Source of the DNA: Prevotellaceae bacterium | GTDB taxonomy: Bacteria; Bacteroidota; Bacteroidia; Bacteroidales; UBA932 | DNA: 19,997 nt | Reading direction: 5' to 3' | Assembly (NCBI GenBank): GCA_031257655.1 | Contig: JAIROF010000179.1 | Span: 1-19,997 of the forward strand | Part shown: positions 1 to 7,783 of the stretch, piece by piece | Numbering within the stretch: the first letter of the stretch is position 1 | Layout of the letters: the number at the start of each line of letters is the position of its first letter | Made by a program: the position numbers and the translations under genes | The notes under the pieces: generated by a model | What the model was told of the DNA's origin: nothing | What the model saw: only the letters and a program-made list of their open reading frames with translations | Databases searched by the model: none

Positions 1-591
1 TATCGACTGCGTCGATATCACGTAGGTGGCGGTTAGGTTTCCCCCGGTCACGGTCACCGTAGCGGTTCCTTTAGCCTTAATCGTCACGGTGGCGGTTAAT
101 CCATCGGCGCTCGGCGTTACCGTCACGGTCTGTACATCAACAGCCCATGTCAGCGCGGTACCTGCCGGATCGACTGCCGCCGTCAGGGTAAACACAATGT
201 CTTCATCGGCAAAAGGATACGTTCCGGCGCTGCTGCTATCGGCATCTGTCACGGTGAGGCTTTTCGCCGTGCCGGTTACGGGAACTTCTTTTGAGATATC
301 CCCGCTTGCAACCTTAACGGTAGCAGCTCCTATGCCCGTGATAGTCACAAGCCCCGCATTGCTGACTGTAGCAACGGCCTCATTCGACGACGTCCAGGTG
401 TAGGTAACATTGCCTGCATCGTCCGGCACCTTGGTTACCGTAACCTGCTGGGTTTCGCCCACAGGCTTCGTGATGGTTTCGGGCGAAACCCGCAGGCCGG
501 TCAGCGCCACGCCGTCGTCATCGTTCCCGCAGCTTGCCGCCATTGCTCCGCAGGCAAGCGCGCTCATTAAAAACAGTAGTTTCGTTCTCAT
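1..591 (-). CDS. Partial lipoprotein with bacterial Ig-like (BIG2) domains
   Basis: Reading the minus strand from the ATG at 591 gives 197 open codons running off the left edge, so the C-terminus is missing. The N-terminus is a lipoprotein signal: MRTKLLF, a hydrophobic stretch, then AASC with the lipidated Cys at residue 21. Cys is followed by GNDDDG; an acidic run just after the Cys resembles the lipoprotein export signal that sends Bacteroidota lipoproteins to the cell surface (inference). Residues about 28-105 look like a BIG2 domain (LTGLRVSPET, TWTSSNEAVATVSNAGLVT, GIGAATVKV). Residues about 108-190 form a second Thr/Val-rich beta-sandwich-like repeat. Such domains are structural or adhesive modules and the cargo domain may lie outside the window. 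I see no TAnnTTTG promoter directly upstream. Family assignment is good; function is unknown. Confidence 0.85.
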   Translation of the reverse strand, partial: MRTKLLFLMSALACGAMAASCGNDDDGVALTGLRVSPETITKPVGETQQVTVTKVPDDAGNVTYTWTSSNEAVATVSNAGLVTITGIGAATVKVASGDISKEVPVTGTAKSLTVTDADSSSAGTYPFADEDIVFTLTAAVDPAGTALTWAVDVQTVTVTPSADGLTATVTIKAKGTATVTVTGGNLTATYVISTQSI

Positions 592-599
592 ACTTAAAA

Positions 600-644
600 A
601 AATAAAATGGTAAAAAAAATAAAATGGTGAAAAAATAAAATGGT
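600..644. repeat. Three copies of a 12-bp A-rich repeat in the lipoprotein leader
   Basis: AAATAAAATGGT occurs at 600-611, 617-628 and 633-644, spaced 17 and 16 bp. It lies just upstream of the lipoprotein start, so the transcript would carry three ACCATTTTATTT units in its leader. It could affect translation or arise by slippage; no function is evident. Confidence 0.7.
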
Positions 645-716
645 CGAAAAAAAACATTTGGCTTGCTCATAGGCTAAGGGAGTAGCGCAGCGTCGCGCAT
701 TTTTGCATTCTGCAGC

Positions 717-737
717 GCGCGGTAAGCCGCGCTTTTT
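717..737 (+). terminator. Candidate intrinsic terminator, no obvious upstream gene
   Basis: GCGCGG (717-722), loop TAAG, CCGCGC (727-732), followed by TTTTT. The 6-bp all-GC stem plus T-run fits a rho-independent terminator on the plus strand, but no plus-strand gene lies upstream, so it may be incidental. Confidence 0.35.
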
Positions 738-1011
738 GCAGGCTGTTTTTGTTCATTAATTGCGGTACGTTTCATATCCGTTTTTTTTTGCATTAATGAA
801 AGCAGGCCCCCCGTAAGCTTACCGTATAAGCGGAACGGGAGCTTCTGCACCGGAAACCGCGCTCCGGCTGCCGGAGCGGCTTGTAGGAGCCGCGCCGCCA
901 CCGGTTGCGGAGGCGTTGAGGGCTTGCGCGCGCCGCGCGGCGACGGCAGCGGCACGGCCGGCAGCGGCTCTACAGGGCTTGGCTTACGCCTCCGTAAATA
1001 GCCGACCGGCT

Positions 1012-1041
1012 GAGCAGGCGCAGGCCTGGCCTGCCCTGCTC
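1012..1041. repeat. Strong GC-rich hairpin
   Basis: GAGCAGG-CG-CAGGCC and GGCCTG-C-CCTGCTC pair around a single T, giving about 13 base pairs with a small bulge. A T-rich run begins only about 17 bases later, so it is not a standard terminator. Confidence 0.6.
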
Positions 1042-1261
1042 TACGTCAGGGAAGTGGTTTTTTTTTCTTCTTCATGAAATTGTTTAGGTGAATAAAAAGG
1101 GGATATGAAAAAATAGCAGGCAGCCGCAATGCGCTGCTGCTTACTAAGGTAGGCGGCGGGAAGGATGGAAGAAAAAAAGTGAACGGCCGAAATAGCCGGC
1201 TGTTCACCAAAGAAAAGCTGTAAGCTGTTGCAAGACACAAAAATTTTACGTAACTTGCGAG

Positions 1262-1474
<213 letters not shown>

Positions 1475-1652
1475 TTGAGTACTACTGTGTGCGTGCAAAC
1501 GAATAGCGTGTGCGCCAAAATTTAGCGCCTTGTGCGTGAACACCTCTGCGGGTGCCCCCAAATTTTGTATTTTACACTCTACATTCTGCATCGCTATACT
1601 CTTTATTCTGCATTTTGCATCGCTATAATTGTATGCTATATTTCATGCGTAT

Positions 1653-1672
1653 GGGCGGGCAACCCCCCGCCC
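1653..1672. repeat. GC hairpin GGGCGGG/CCCGCCC
   Basis: GGGCGGG (1653-1659) pairs with CCCGCCC (1666-1672) across a six-base loop, followed by CCTACG. Related GC blocks adjoin CCTACGGGGCGGGG near 2016 and TAGGGGAGGGG near 15942, suggesting a degenerate dispersed sequence. Confidence 0.5.
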
Positions 1673-1693
1673 CTACGAGTACCCATCATCACC

Positions 1694-1735
1694 CATTCTG
1701 CATTCTGCATTCTGCATTCTGCATTCTGCATTCTC
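1694..1735. repeat. Heptamer array CATTCTG x6
   Basis: Six in-phase 7-bp units: five CATTCTG and a terminal CATTCTC. Looser, interrupted copies of the same heptamer family lie upstream at about 1560-1630, where ATTCTGCATCGCTATA and ATTTTGCATCGCTATA also form a direct repeat. Confidence 0.9.
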
Positions 1736-1915
1736 TAATCGTCGGGGCAAATGTAAGCAATCTGAATGTTAAATGAGCTGTGAAAAATGATTTTTTTACT
1801 GTGATTTTTGATTTTTTTTTTTCATTCTGTTGGGATGGTATTTCGTTTAGCTTGTGTTGATTTTAAAGAGGTTTTAAATTTTGCATTTTACATACTTACT
1901 TGTGCAAATCACGAC

Positions 1916-2004
1916 CTAATGCGCCGCACGGTCGAAAAATTGCGATTCGTTCCCGTCCTGCCGAATTGGTAATTCGGCAGGACGGAGCGGGGCAGGCGCA
2001 TTAG
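1916..2004. repeat. 89-bp inverted-repeat element with central 31-bp palindrome
   Basis: Outer arms CTAATGCGCC (1916-1925) and GGCGCATTAG (1995-2004) are perfect 10-bp inverted repeats. Near the centre is a perfect palindrome, CGTCCTGCCGAATT, spacer GGT, and its exact complement arm (1954-1984). The palindrome recurs at 2421-2451 and 4411-4441. No transposase is encoded; it looks like a REP/MITE-type sequence. Confidence 0.8.
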
Positions 2005-2040
2005 CAATCACATTCCGTCCCTACGGGGCGGGGCGCCGCC

Positions 2041-2158
2041 AATCCCAAAAATCATTCCAATCCCAAAAATCACAGCGCAGACAATAACGACGTAGCGTCC
2101 GCGTTGCGCCGCTATTGTCTGAACTCGGATTTTACGGGATTTATGGGATTAAGATGAT
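2041..2158. repeat. About 118-bp imperfect inverted-repeat element
   Basis: AATCCCAAAAATCA occurs twice (2041-2054, 2059-2072). The right end, read in reverse complement (AATCATCTTAATCCC and onward), resembles it, giving imperfect terminal inverted repeats. Inside, CAGACAATA (2078-2086) and TATTGTCTG (2113-2121) form a stem. AAAATCCGAGTTCAGAC (reverse complement of 2117-2133) recurs with one change at 16193-16209. Confidence 0.65.
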
Positions 2159-2219
2159 TAATACCGCGTAGCGCTTGTTTTTCGCCCCGCCCGGCGTAGC
2201 GTGGACGCTACATTTTTCT

Positions 2220-2391
2220 AACAAAACAACCTCAGTAGCCGAGCGAACAACAACATGTAACAACCTCATTACCTTATTATTAACGAAGACTTGCGGACGG
2301 ATGTCGAAAATTGGGAGACGAGCAAACGGAAAATGAGGTAATAAGGTTGGATGGCGGTTGGTTAACTCATTGCTACTGAGGTTGTTTTGTT
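2220..2391. repeat. 172-bp element with perfect 20-bp terminal inverted repeats
   Basis: AACAAAACAACCTCAGTAGC at 2220-2239 is the exact reverse complement of 2372-2391. Inner sequence is also related between arms: CAACCTCATTACCTTATT on the left against CAACCTTATTACCTCATT on the right strand. The element is therefore two inverted copies of a roughly 65-bp unit around a unique centre. A third, diverged copy lies at 16041-16105. Size and structure fit a MITE-like non-autonomous element; no flanking target duplication is evident. Confidence 0.8.
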
Positions 2392-2420
2392 GGGAAATAA
2401 GGTGTAAATGAGGTTACCCC

Positions 2421-2451
2421 CGTCCTGCCGAATTGCTAATTCGGCAGAACG
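2421..2451. repeat. 31-bp palindrome, copy 2
   Basis: CGTCCTGCCGAATT, spacer GCT, AATTCGGCAGAACG; one mismatch from perfect symmetry. It lies about 60 bp beyond the antiporter stop codon, so the transcript would fold into a stable 3' hairpin, without a T-run. Confidence 0.9.
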
Positions 2452-2462
2452 AAAGCACGCGC

Positions 2463-2511
2463 CATTTTGCATTTTACATTTTACATTTTACATTCTACAT
2501 TCTGCATTCTG
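2463..2511. repeat. Heptamer array abutting the antiporter stop codon
   Basis: Seven in-phase 7-bp units: CATTTTG, CATTTTA x3, CATTCTA, CATTCTG x2. The last base of the array (2511) is immediately next to the antiporter stop codon at 2512-2514. Confidence 0.95.
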
Positions 2512-4239
2512 CTAATGTTCTGGCCTTTCGCTGTTGAGGGTTTCGCGGAAGGCGGCTTCTATCTTTTTTGTTTGCCGCTCGTAGCGCGGGTTGAAGGAGA
2601 TGAAGATGGCTATCAGGATGGAAACGAAGATCAGCGCTCCGGTGGCGCTGGGAAAGAGCGGCAGAAGCACGGAGAGAATCAGCAGGATGCACAAAAAGGT
2701 GCGCGAAAGGTTGAGCAAAATCAGCACCCCCTTGTTAAAGTGGTTTTCTTTTAGCAGTTTAAAAAATACGCTGTTGCTCTGGGGGCGCCTCCTGCTGGTA
2801 ATGCCGTACAGGAAGGGCGACATGAGCAGGATGGATAGCGCCGCCGCCGCTATTTTCCCCAGCAGGGAGGGGAGCTGCTCCGCGATGAAGGGAATGAGCG
2901 CCACCCGCGCAAGGATGACCACCGCCACGGCGAGCGTGAAGTAGATGAGCACGGGGACGAACAGGATTTTGAGCAGCGTCAGCCAGTCGTTCGAGGGGTT
3001 GTCGTCCGCCGACTTTTGCCGGATGTGCGCGTAGCCAACGCGCAGCTTATCCCACTTTTTGGGTATGCGCTTTTCGACTTTGCCGTATATCGCCTCCGCG
3101 TACTTGACGCCGTAGGGGGTGGTAAACGTGGTGATGACCGATACGGCTACCACAATGGGGTAGATGAAATCGCTGATCACGCCCAGCTGAATTCCCAGCG
3201 TGGCGATGATGAAGGAAAATTCCCCTATCTGCGCAAGGCTGAAGCCCGCCTGCATGGACACCTTGAGGCTTTCGCCCGAGGCAATCACGCCCAGCGTGGC
3301 GAGGATGATGCGCCCCAGCAGCACCACGGCGGTGAGGATGAGTATGGGGGCGATGTGCTCCGCAATAAGCCCCGGCGCTATCATCATGCCCACCGATACG
3401 AAAAATACGGCGCCAAACAGGTTCTTGAGCGGCTGCACTAAGCGCTCTATGCGCCTTGCCTGCACCGTTTCGGCGAGAATGGAGCCGATGATAAAGGCGC
3501 CCAGCGCGGCCGAAAAGCCGGCTACCTGCGCCAGCAGCGCCATGCCTAAGCACAGCCCGCAGGAGGCGATGAGCAGGGTTTCGTCGTTGAGGTAGCGGGT
3601 GAGCTTTTTAAGCACGGGAGGTATCACAAATATGCCGACCACAAAGCATATCACGATGAAAAAGGTGAGCCGCAGCAGGCTCGCCGCCAGCTGCATCCCC
3701 TCAAAGGTTTGGCTGGCCGCAAGGGTAGAGAAGATTACCATCATGAGAATGGCCGCTATGTCCTCAATGATGAGGATGCCGAATACGATGCTCGCAAAGC
3801 GCTCCTTTTGCTTCCCCAGGTCGTTGAACGCTTTGATGATAATGGTGGTCGATGCCATCGAAATCATGCCGCCCAGAAAGATGCTCTCCATGTTCGTCCA
3901 CCCCATCAGGTACCCCGCCGCGTACCCTACGCCAACCATCGCGCCCATGTTGACAATGGCGGCTATCAGCGCAGAGCCGCCCACCTCCAGCAGCTTTTTG
4001 AACCGGAACTCCAAGCCCAGGGCAAACAGCAAAAAGATAATCCCAATCTCCGACCACGTGGCGATGTTTTCGCTGTCGGCCACGGAGGGCAGCAGGTGCA
4101 TGTGCGGCCCTACCATAAATCCGGCCACGATGTACCCCAGCACCACCGGCTGCTTGAGCCACTTGAACAGGATGGTTACTACGCCTGCGGTTATCAGAAT
4201 CAGGGCAAGGTCGGCGACTAATGCGGGGAGGTGTGTCAT
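2512..4239 (-). CDS. CPA2-family monovalent cation:proton antiporter (KefB-like)
   Basis: This 575-residue inner-membrane protein should exchange K+ or Na+ for protons. Residues 1-385 form the multi-span CPA2 transporter core. Supporting motifs are IIFLLFALGLEF (67-78), LIIEDIAAI (156-164), ALGAFIIGSILAE (245-257) and SLAQIGEFSFI (334-344). At the ion-binding pair the core has Glu159-Asp160 rather than the Asp-Asp of electrogenic NapA-type members, closer to the Gln-Asp of KefC. A soluble linker (about 386-418) and a second membrane region of three or four segments (about 422-550) follow. There is no nucleotide-binding TrkA-N domain. The protein stops soon after the last membrane segment, right against a heptamer array, so C-terminal truncation is possible. 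A strong promoter lies upstream. The specific ion is not predictable from sequence. Confidence 0.92.
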   Translation of the reverse strand: MTHLPALVADLALILITAGVVTILFKWLKQPVVLGYIVAGFMVGPHMHLLPSVADSENIATWSEIGIIFLLFALGLEFRFKKLLEVGGSALIAAIVNMGAMVGVGYAAGYLMGWTNMESIFLGGMISMASTTIIIKAFNDLGKQKERFASIVFGILIIEDIAAILMMVIFSTLAASQTFEGMQLAASLLRLTFFIVICFVVGIFVIPPVLKKLTRYLNDETLLIASCGLCLGMALLAQVAGFSAALGAFIIGSILAETVQARRIERLVQPLKNLFGAVFFVSVGMMIAPGLIAEHIAPILILTAVVLLGRIILATLGVIASGESLKVSMQAGFSLAQIGEFSFIIATLGIQLGVISDFIYPIVVAVSVITTFTTPYGVKYAEAIYGKVEKRIPKKWDKLRVGYAHIRQKSADDNPSNDWLTLLKILFVPVLIYFTLAVAVVILARVALIPFIAEQLPSLLGKIAAAALSILLMSPFLYGITSRRRPQSNSVFFKLLKENHFNKGVLILLNLSRTFLCILLILSVLLPLFPSATGALIFVSILIAIFISFNPRYERQTKKIEAAFRETLNSERPEH

Positions 4240-4312
4240 AGTGGGTAATGGTGTGTGTAATGGTATGAGTAATGTACAATAGATGTTGCGCTGCTACGTT
4301 TGAATTTTGCTG

Positions 4313-4344
4313 CAAAGGTACACTTTTCTTGCGTTGCCGCCAAA
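4313..4344 (-). promoter_or_regulatory. Bacteroidota-type promoter for the antiporter
   Basis: On the minus strand, TTTG (4344-4341), a 20-bp spacer and TACCTTTG (4320-4313) match the -33/-7 consensus TTTG-N19-21-TAnnTTTG exactly. It would give a leader of roughly 65-70 nt before the ATG at 4239. That leader contains GTAATG-type near-repeats. Confidence 0.8.
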
Positions 4345-4410
4345 CGTAAATTCCGTGAGCGCCGTTTGCGCTACGACCGGCAGCGTATTTTTCTCGACGA
4401 GGCGCGCACC

Positions 4411-4441
4411 CGTCCTGCCGAATTGCAAATTCGGCAGGGCG
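4411..4441. repeat. 31-bp palindrome, copy 3
   Basis: CGTCCTGCCGAATT, spacer GCA, AATTCGGCAGGGCG; one mismatch. It begins 10 bp past the glycosyltransferase stop codon, between that gene and the antiporter promoter. It could serve as a 3' stem-loop for the glycosyltransferase mRNA, but no T-run follows. Confidence 0.9.
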
Positions 4442-4450
4442 AAGGGATTT

Positions 4451-5461
4451 TTAGATGCGCAGGCGGTCGAAGGTGTGCTTTCGGAGTAAAAAGTAGCTGA
4501 GAATGATGCTCCCCCTGTAAATGCCGCTCAGGTGGGCTATGCCGAGCATGTTGTGCTTGTTGCGCTTTCCCTTTTTTCGCCGGAAGAACGCGGCGTGCGC
4601 CCGGAGCACCGCAGCGGCGTAGCTGAACCGGAGCTGTAGCAGGAAGATGAGCGCCGACGCCCAGTCGAGCAGTATGCGCAGCGCTACCACCGAAACGTGT
4701 ACGCCAGGGGGGAGATTTTTGTAGAGCATGAGCAGGTTGTTTCGGTAGTTGTAGAACAGCTTACGGGGGTTGTTGTTGGGCAGCGTTCCCCCGCCCAGGT
4801 GAAAGACCTCCGATGTGCCGATGCAGCTTACGTCGTATCCTGCGTTTTGCATGCGCCAGCACAGGTCAATTTCTTCCATGTGCGCAAAAAATTCGTCGTC
4901 AAAGCCGCCCAGCTTTTTGAAGAGCTCGGTGCGCACCATCATGCAGGCGCCCGTAGCCCAAAAAATTTTGCGCGTATCGCCGTACTGCCCTTTGTCCTGC
5001 TCTATGGTGCCCAGTATGCGCCCCCGGCAAAACGGGTAGCCCAGCATGTCGATAAAGCCGCCGGCTGCTCCGGCGTACTCGAAGCTGTCTGGCTGCGAAA
5101 ACGAGCGGATGCGGGGCATGCACGCGCCAACGCTTTCGTGCGCATCTAAGTGCTGCACCAGCGGCGTGAGCCACCCCTGCGTTACGTCGACATCGGAGTT
5201 GAGGAGCACGGTGTAGGGGGAGTTGATCAGCGCTATGGCGCGGTTGTACCCGCCGGTAAAGCCGTAGTTGCGGTCCAGCTTGATGAGCCGAACCTGCGGA
5301 AAATGCTGCTCTACGTAAGCCCGCGAGCCGTCGCCGGAGCCGTTGTCGGCTACCACAATCTCGGTTTGAGCGTCTTGGGTATGCGCTACGACAGAGGGTA
5401 GAAAATGCTGCAGGAATTTTTTGCCGTTCCAGTTGAGGATGACGACAGAGGTTTTTGGCAT
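4451..5461 (-). CDS. Family 2 glycosyltransferase (rhamnosyltransferase-like)
   Basis: A 336-residue GT-A fold enzyme that probably adds a sugar from a nucleotide donor during synthesis of a surface polysaccharide or lipopolysaccharide. The N-terminus reads TSVVILNWNG (4-13), followed by VVADNGSGDGS (36-46). The metal-binding D-x-D is in LLNSDVDV (86-93). GFTGGYNRA (68-76) and the acceptor-side ATGACMMVRTELFKKLGGFD (169-188) with EEIDLCWR (196-203) are typical of WbbL-like members. A hydrophobic segment at about 256-278 and a basic C-terminus (RRKKGKRNK) suggest membrane association. It is an isolated glycosyltransferase, not part of a visible cluster. The same-strand phosphatase gene lies upstream, separated by an inverted-repeat element. 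Donor and acceptor cannot be deduced. Confidence 0.9.
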   Translation of the reverse strand: MPKTSVVILNWNGKKFLQHFLPSVVAHTQDAQTEIVVADNGSGDGSRAYVEQHFPQVRLIKLDRNYGFTGGYNRAIALINSPYTVLLNSDVDVTQGWLTPLVQHLDAHESVGACMPRIRSFSQPDSFEYAGAAGGFIDMLGYPFCRGRILGTIEQDKGQYGDTRKIFWATGACMMVRTELFKKLGGFDDEFFAHMEEIDLCWRMQNAGYDVSCIGTSEVFHLGGGTLPNNNPRKLFYNYRNNLLMLYKNLPPGVHVSVVALRILLDWASALIFLLQLRFSYAAAVLRAHAAFFRRKKGKRNKHNMLGIAHLSGIYRGSIILSYFLLRKHTFDRLRI

Positions 5462-5487
5462 GATGTGGTTCGGATTTCAGAATTTTT

Positions 5488-5632
5488 CTAAAGGGTACCT
5501 CTAAAAACTCCAAAAACAAGGCTTGCGGCTGAGGCAAAAGCGGAGTTTACTAAAGTAAATGAGCGCAGTAAATGAGCATTTTGCCGAGGGAGCGTAGCGC
5601 AGCGTTTGGGGTTTCTATAGGTTCCCTAAAAG
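5488..5632. repeat. 145-bp imperfect inverted-repeat element overlapping a gene end
   Basis: Left end CTAAAGGGTACCTCTAAAAA (from 5488) matches the reverse complement of the right end, CTTTTAGGGAACCTATAGAA (from 5632). Inner arms also pair: GAGGCAAAAGCGGAGTTTACT against the complement of AGTAAATGAGCATTTTGCCGAG-type sequence, and the centre holds the palindrome TTTACTAAAGTAAA. The right end overlaps the last codon and stop of the inositol-monophosphatase gene. The left-end sequence recurs at 15979-16008 (25 of 30 bases identical). Confidence 0.75.
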
Positions 5633-6417
5633 TGTTTTTTTACAATTTCCAGAAATTCTTCATAGATATTGGCGTTGGTGCTCACCAGCTCTTGCCCGAA
5701 AATGTAGGCGTTTTTGCCCGAAAAATCGCATACTCTTCCGCCGGCTTGCTGCACAATCAGCGATCCTGCCGCAACGTCCCACGGCTGTAGGGAGTACTCA
5801 AAAAACGCCTCAAATCGTCCGCAGGCTACGTATGCGAGGTCGGTAGCGGCAGAGCCGAGGCGGCGCAACCCGTGCGAGCGCTGCATGAAGTAGGCAAGGG
5901 CGTTCATGTAGCGCCGTATTTTATCGAAGTTGTAGTACGGAAAGCCTGTGGCTACGAGCGATGTTTCTACCGTTGCCACCTCCGACACGCGTATTTCCTT
6001 TCCGTTGAGGAAGGCCTTGCTGCCCTTCCAGGCGTAGAAGCATTCGTCGGCCACGGCCTCGTGCACCACGCCCAGCATCACCTCTTCGCCGTCCATGAGG
6101 GCTATGCTCACGGCGTAAGGCGCCAGCCCATGGATGAAGTTGGTGGTGCCGTCCAGCGGGTCTACCACCCAGCGGTAGCGCTCGTTGCTACAGCCGGCGG
6201 TGCCCTCTTCGGCTATAAACCCCGATTCGGGAAGCATGCGGCGTAGCGAGGCGACGATTTGAGCCTCGGCATTTTTGTCAACGTCGCTTACAAAGTTATT
6301 TAGCCCCTTCACTTGCACGCGGCTTGGCGAGAAGTGCTCCCTCTCCTTGCGCAAAAATTTACACGTGCTGTGCGCAAGGGCGCAAACATCAGAGGTTAGC
6401 TGTTCCAGATCTTTCAT
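5626..6417 (-). CDS. Inositol-monophosphatase family phosphatase (SuhB-like)
   Basis: A 263-residue cytosolic Mg2+-dependent phosphatase, the usual length for this family. Metal ligands are visible: Glu70-Glu71 in FIAEE, DPLDGTTN (86-93) with two Asp ligands, and QPWDVAAG (211-218) with the third metal Asp214. GSAATDLAYVACGRFEAFFE (188-207) is the conserved segment before it. The family hydrolyses inositol-1-phosphate and related sugar phosphates; in bacteria SuhB also binds transcription complexes, which cannot be inferred here. It lies 100 bp beyond the hydrolase gene with a candidate -7 element in the gap. Its final codon and TAG stop lie inside the inverted-repeat element 5488-5632, so the C-terminus may have been set by that element. 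Confidence 0.93.
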   Translation of the reverse strand: MKDLEQLTSDVCALAHSTCKFLRKEREHFSPSRVQVKGLNNFVSDVDKNAEAQIVASLRRMLPESGFIAEEGTAGCSNERYRWVVDPLDGTTNFIHGLAPYAVSIALMDGEEVMLGVVHEAVADECFYAWKGSKAFLNGKEIRVSEVATVETSLVATGFPYYNFDKIRRYMNALAYFMQRSHGLRRLGSAATDLAYVACGRFEAFFEYSLQPWDVAAGSLIVQQAGGRVCDFSGKNAYIFGQELVSTNANIYEEFLEIVKKHF

Positions 6418-6449
6418 GGCGCTGAAGTTGTTTATTCCTAAATAGCTTG

Positions 6450-6457
6450 CAAATGTA
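6450..6457 (-). promoter_or_regulatory. Candidate -7 element for the inositol-monophosphatase gene
   Basis: On the minus strand TACATTTG matches TAnnTTTG about 33 bp before the ATG at 6417. The best TTTG upstream (6485-6482) is 24 bp away, longer than the normal 19-21, so this is a weaker call. Confidence 0.5.
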
Positions 6458-6517
6458 GCAAGAAAAATTGAATTTGCAGCTCAAAAAAATTTGCGCCGCG
6501 AAAAGTTTTCATAGCCT

Positions 6518-7771
6518 TCAAATGGTAGAACACAAAACATCGCTATGCTCAACGGCTGCGAGCCGCGCCAGCAGGACTTCCACGTACAGGGGGAGCGTGG
6601 TGCTGTGGGTGCCGTTGGGCTGGACGTAGGCGCGAACTTTGCAGCCCTTTGCGAGCATTGCATGGTATGCGTTAACCGAGTTCACCGGGTAAACCCACTC
6701 GTCGGCGTCGCCGTAGACAAAAATCAGGCTGTCTTTGGGCGCAAAATCGGTCAGGGAATTTTGGCGTGAGACGCCGATAAATTCGGTATCCGTTTCGTCC
6801 CGTATGCCGGCTATAAATTCGGGCCTGAACAGCTGCGAAGAGATGTCGTGGAGCGGCAAGCTCTCGGCTGCGTTGCGGAAGTAGGCAAGGTCGTAGCCGA
6901 TGGACTGGAGCAGCGCGTTGTCGGCTTCCGAAAAAATATCCGCGTAGCCCTTTGAGTACCGGAAGTCCGTTTTGTACATCCCTATTACCCACAGGTAGCT
7001 GGAGAGCATCTGCGATCCCAGCGGGTTGGGGTTGTCGATAATTTCTTTGGAGAAGGCCACCATGTCGTATGCGCCGGAGCCGGCTACCGTTTTGAGCACC
7101 GTTAGCTCCTCCTCCGGATGGTCGTCTACGGCTTTGTGCAGGGCTACCGCCGCATACCCCCCTTCGGAGTAGCCGGTGATGAAGATGGAACTGTTGAACG
7201 AAAGCCCGGCGGCGGGGTCTGCCGCGTACTCCCGGTAGGCGCGGATAAAGTCCAGCCCCGTTTGCCCGAGCGATTCCCCGTGCATGTAGGGGTGCGTGGT
7301 GTTTTTGCTTTCGCCGTACCCAACGTAGTCGGGAATGAGCACGGCGCAGCCAAACGCCGATGCGACGGCGGCGCCCAGCACAACCTCCATCGAGGGTGGC
7401 GTAGCTTGTATTTCCAGCGACGGTGCGCTGTTGCGGTCGCTGTAGGTGCCGTGGTTGTATACGACGGTGGGGAAGCGGGCGCTGTAGCTGCCGGAGATGA
7501 ACAGCGCACCGGAAACGTTGATCTTCGTTCCTTTGGGGTACTCCGTGGCGTACACCACGCGGAGCATGCGCACGTCGCTTTGCATCAGCTCGGCGTACTG
7601 CCCAAACCCCGATGCGTTGAGGAAAAACCGGACAAGCTCCTTCGGCATCGTGCTTGCCGCTTCTGCCTGCACGAGGTAGCGTCGTTCCGGCTGCTCCGGC
7701 TGGTCGGAATTTTCTTTTGCGCACCCCGCAAGCAGCAGGAGCGGGAGGATGAGGGATAAAAATTTTTTCAT
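6518..7771 (-). CDS. Alpha/beta-hydrolase lipoprotein (secretory lipase/esterase-like)
   Basis: A 417-residue exported protein. The N-terminus MKKFLSLILPLLLLAGC is a lipoprotein signal with Cys17 as the lipidated residue. The catalytic nucleophile is Ser202 in GYSEGG (200-205). An oxyanion-hole HG lies in VVYNHGTY (103-110), the likely acid is Asp355 or Asp357 in FVYGDADEWV, and the catalytic His is His389 in NGTHS. Residues 142-160 (CAVLIPDYVGYGES and onward) are typical of secreted lipases and related bacterial esterases. Substrate is unknown; ester hydrolysis at the periplasmic or outer face of the envelope is the safest reading. It starts only 12 bp after the folD stop and so probably shares its transcript. 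The C-terminus (LCSTI) is unremarkable. Confidence 0.88.
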   Translation of the reverse strand: MKKFLSLILPLLLLAGCAKENSDQPEQPERRYLVQAEAASTMPKELVRFFLNASGFGQYAELMQSDVRMLRVVYATEYPKGTKINVSGALFISGSYSARFPTVVYNHGTYSDRNSAPSLEIQATPPSMEVVLGAAVASAFGCAVLIPDYVGYGESKNTTHPYMHGESLGQTGLDFIRAYREYAADPAAGLSFNSSIFITGYSEGGYAAVALHKAVDDHPEEELTVLKTVAGSGAYDMVAFSKEIIDNPNPLGSQMLSSYLWVIGMYKTDFRYSKGYADIFSEADNALLQSIGYDLAYFRNAAESLPLHDISSQLFRPEFIAGIRDETDTEFIGVSRQNSLTDFAPKDSLIFVYGDADEWVYPVNSVNAYHAMLAKGCKVRAYVQPNGTHSTTLPLYVEVLLARLAAVEHSDVLCSTI

Positions 7772-7783
7772 GGGGGGACAATG

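Noticed and set aside
674..955. 93-codon minus-strand frame starting at GTG
   Set aside because: Low-complexity Pro/Ala/Arg sequence, non-ATG start, no recognisable domain; GC-rich DNA keeps such frames open by chance.
4305..4312. TACGTTTG on the plus strand as a promoter
   Set aside because: No -33 at proper spacing and no plus-strand gene downstream.
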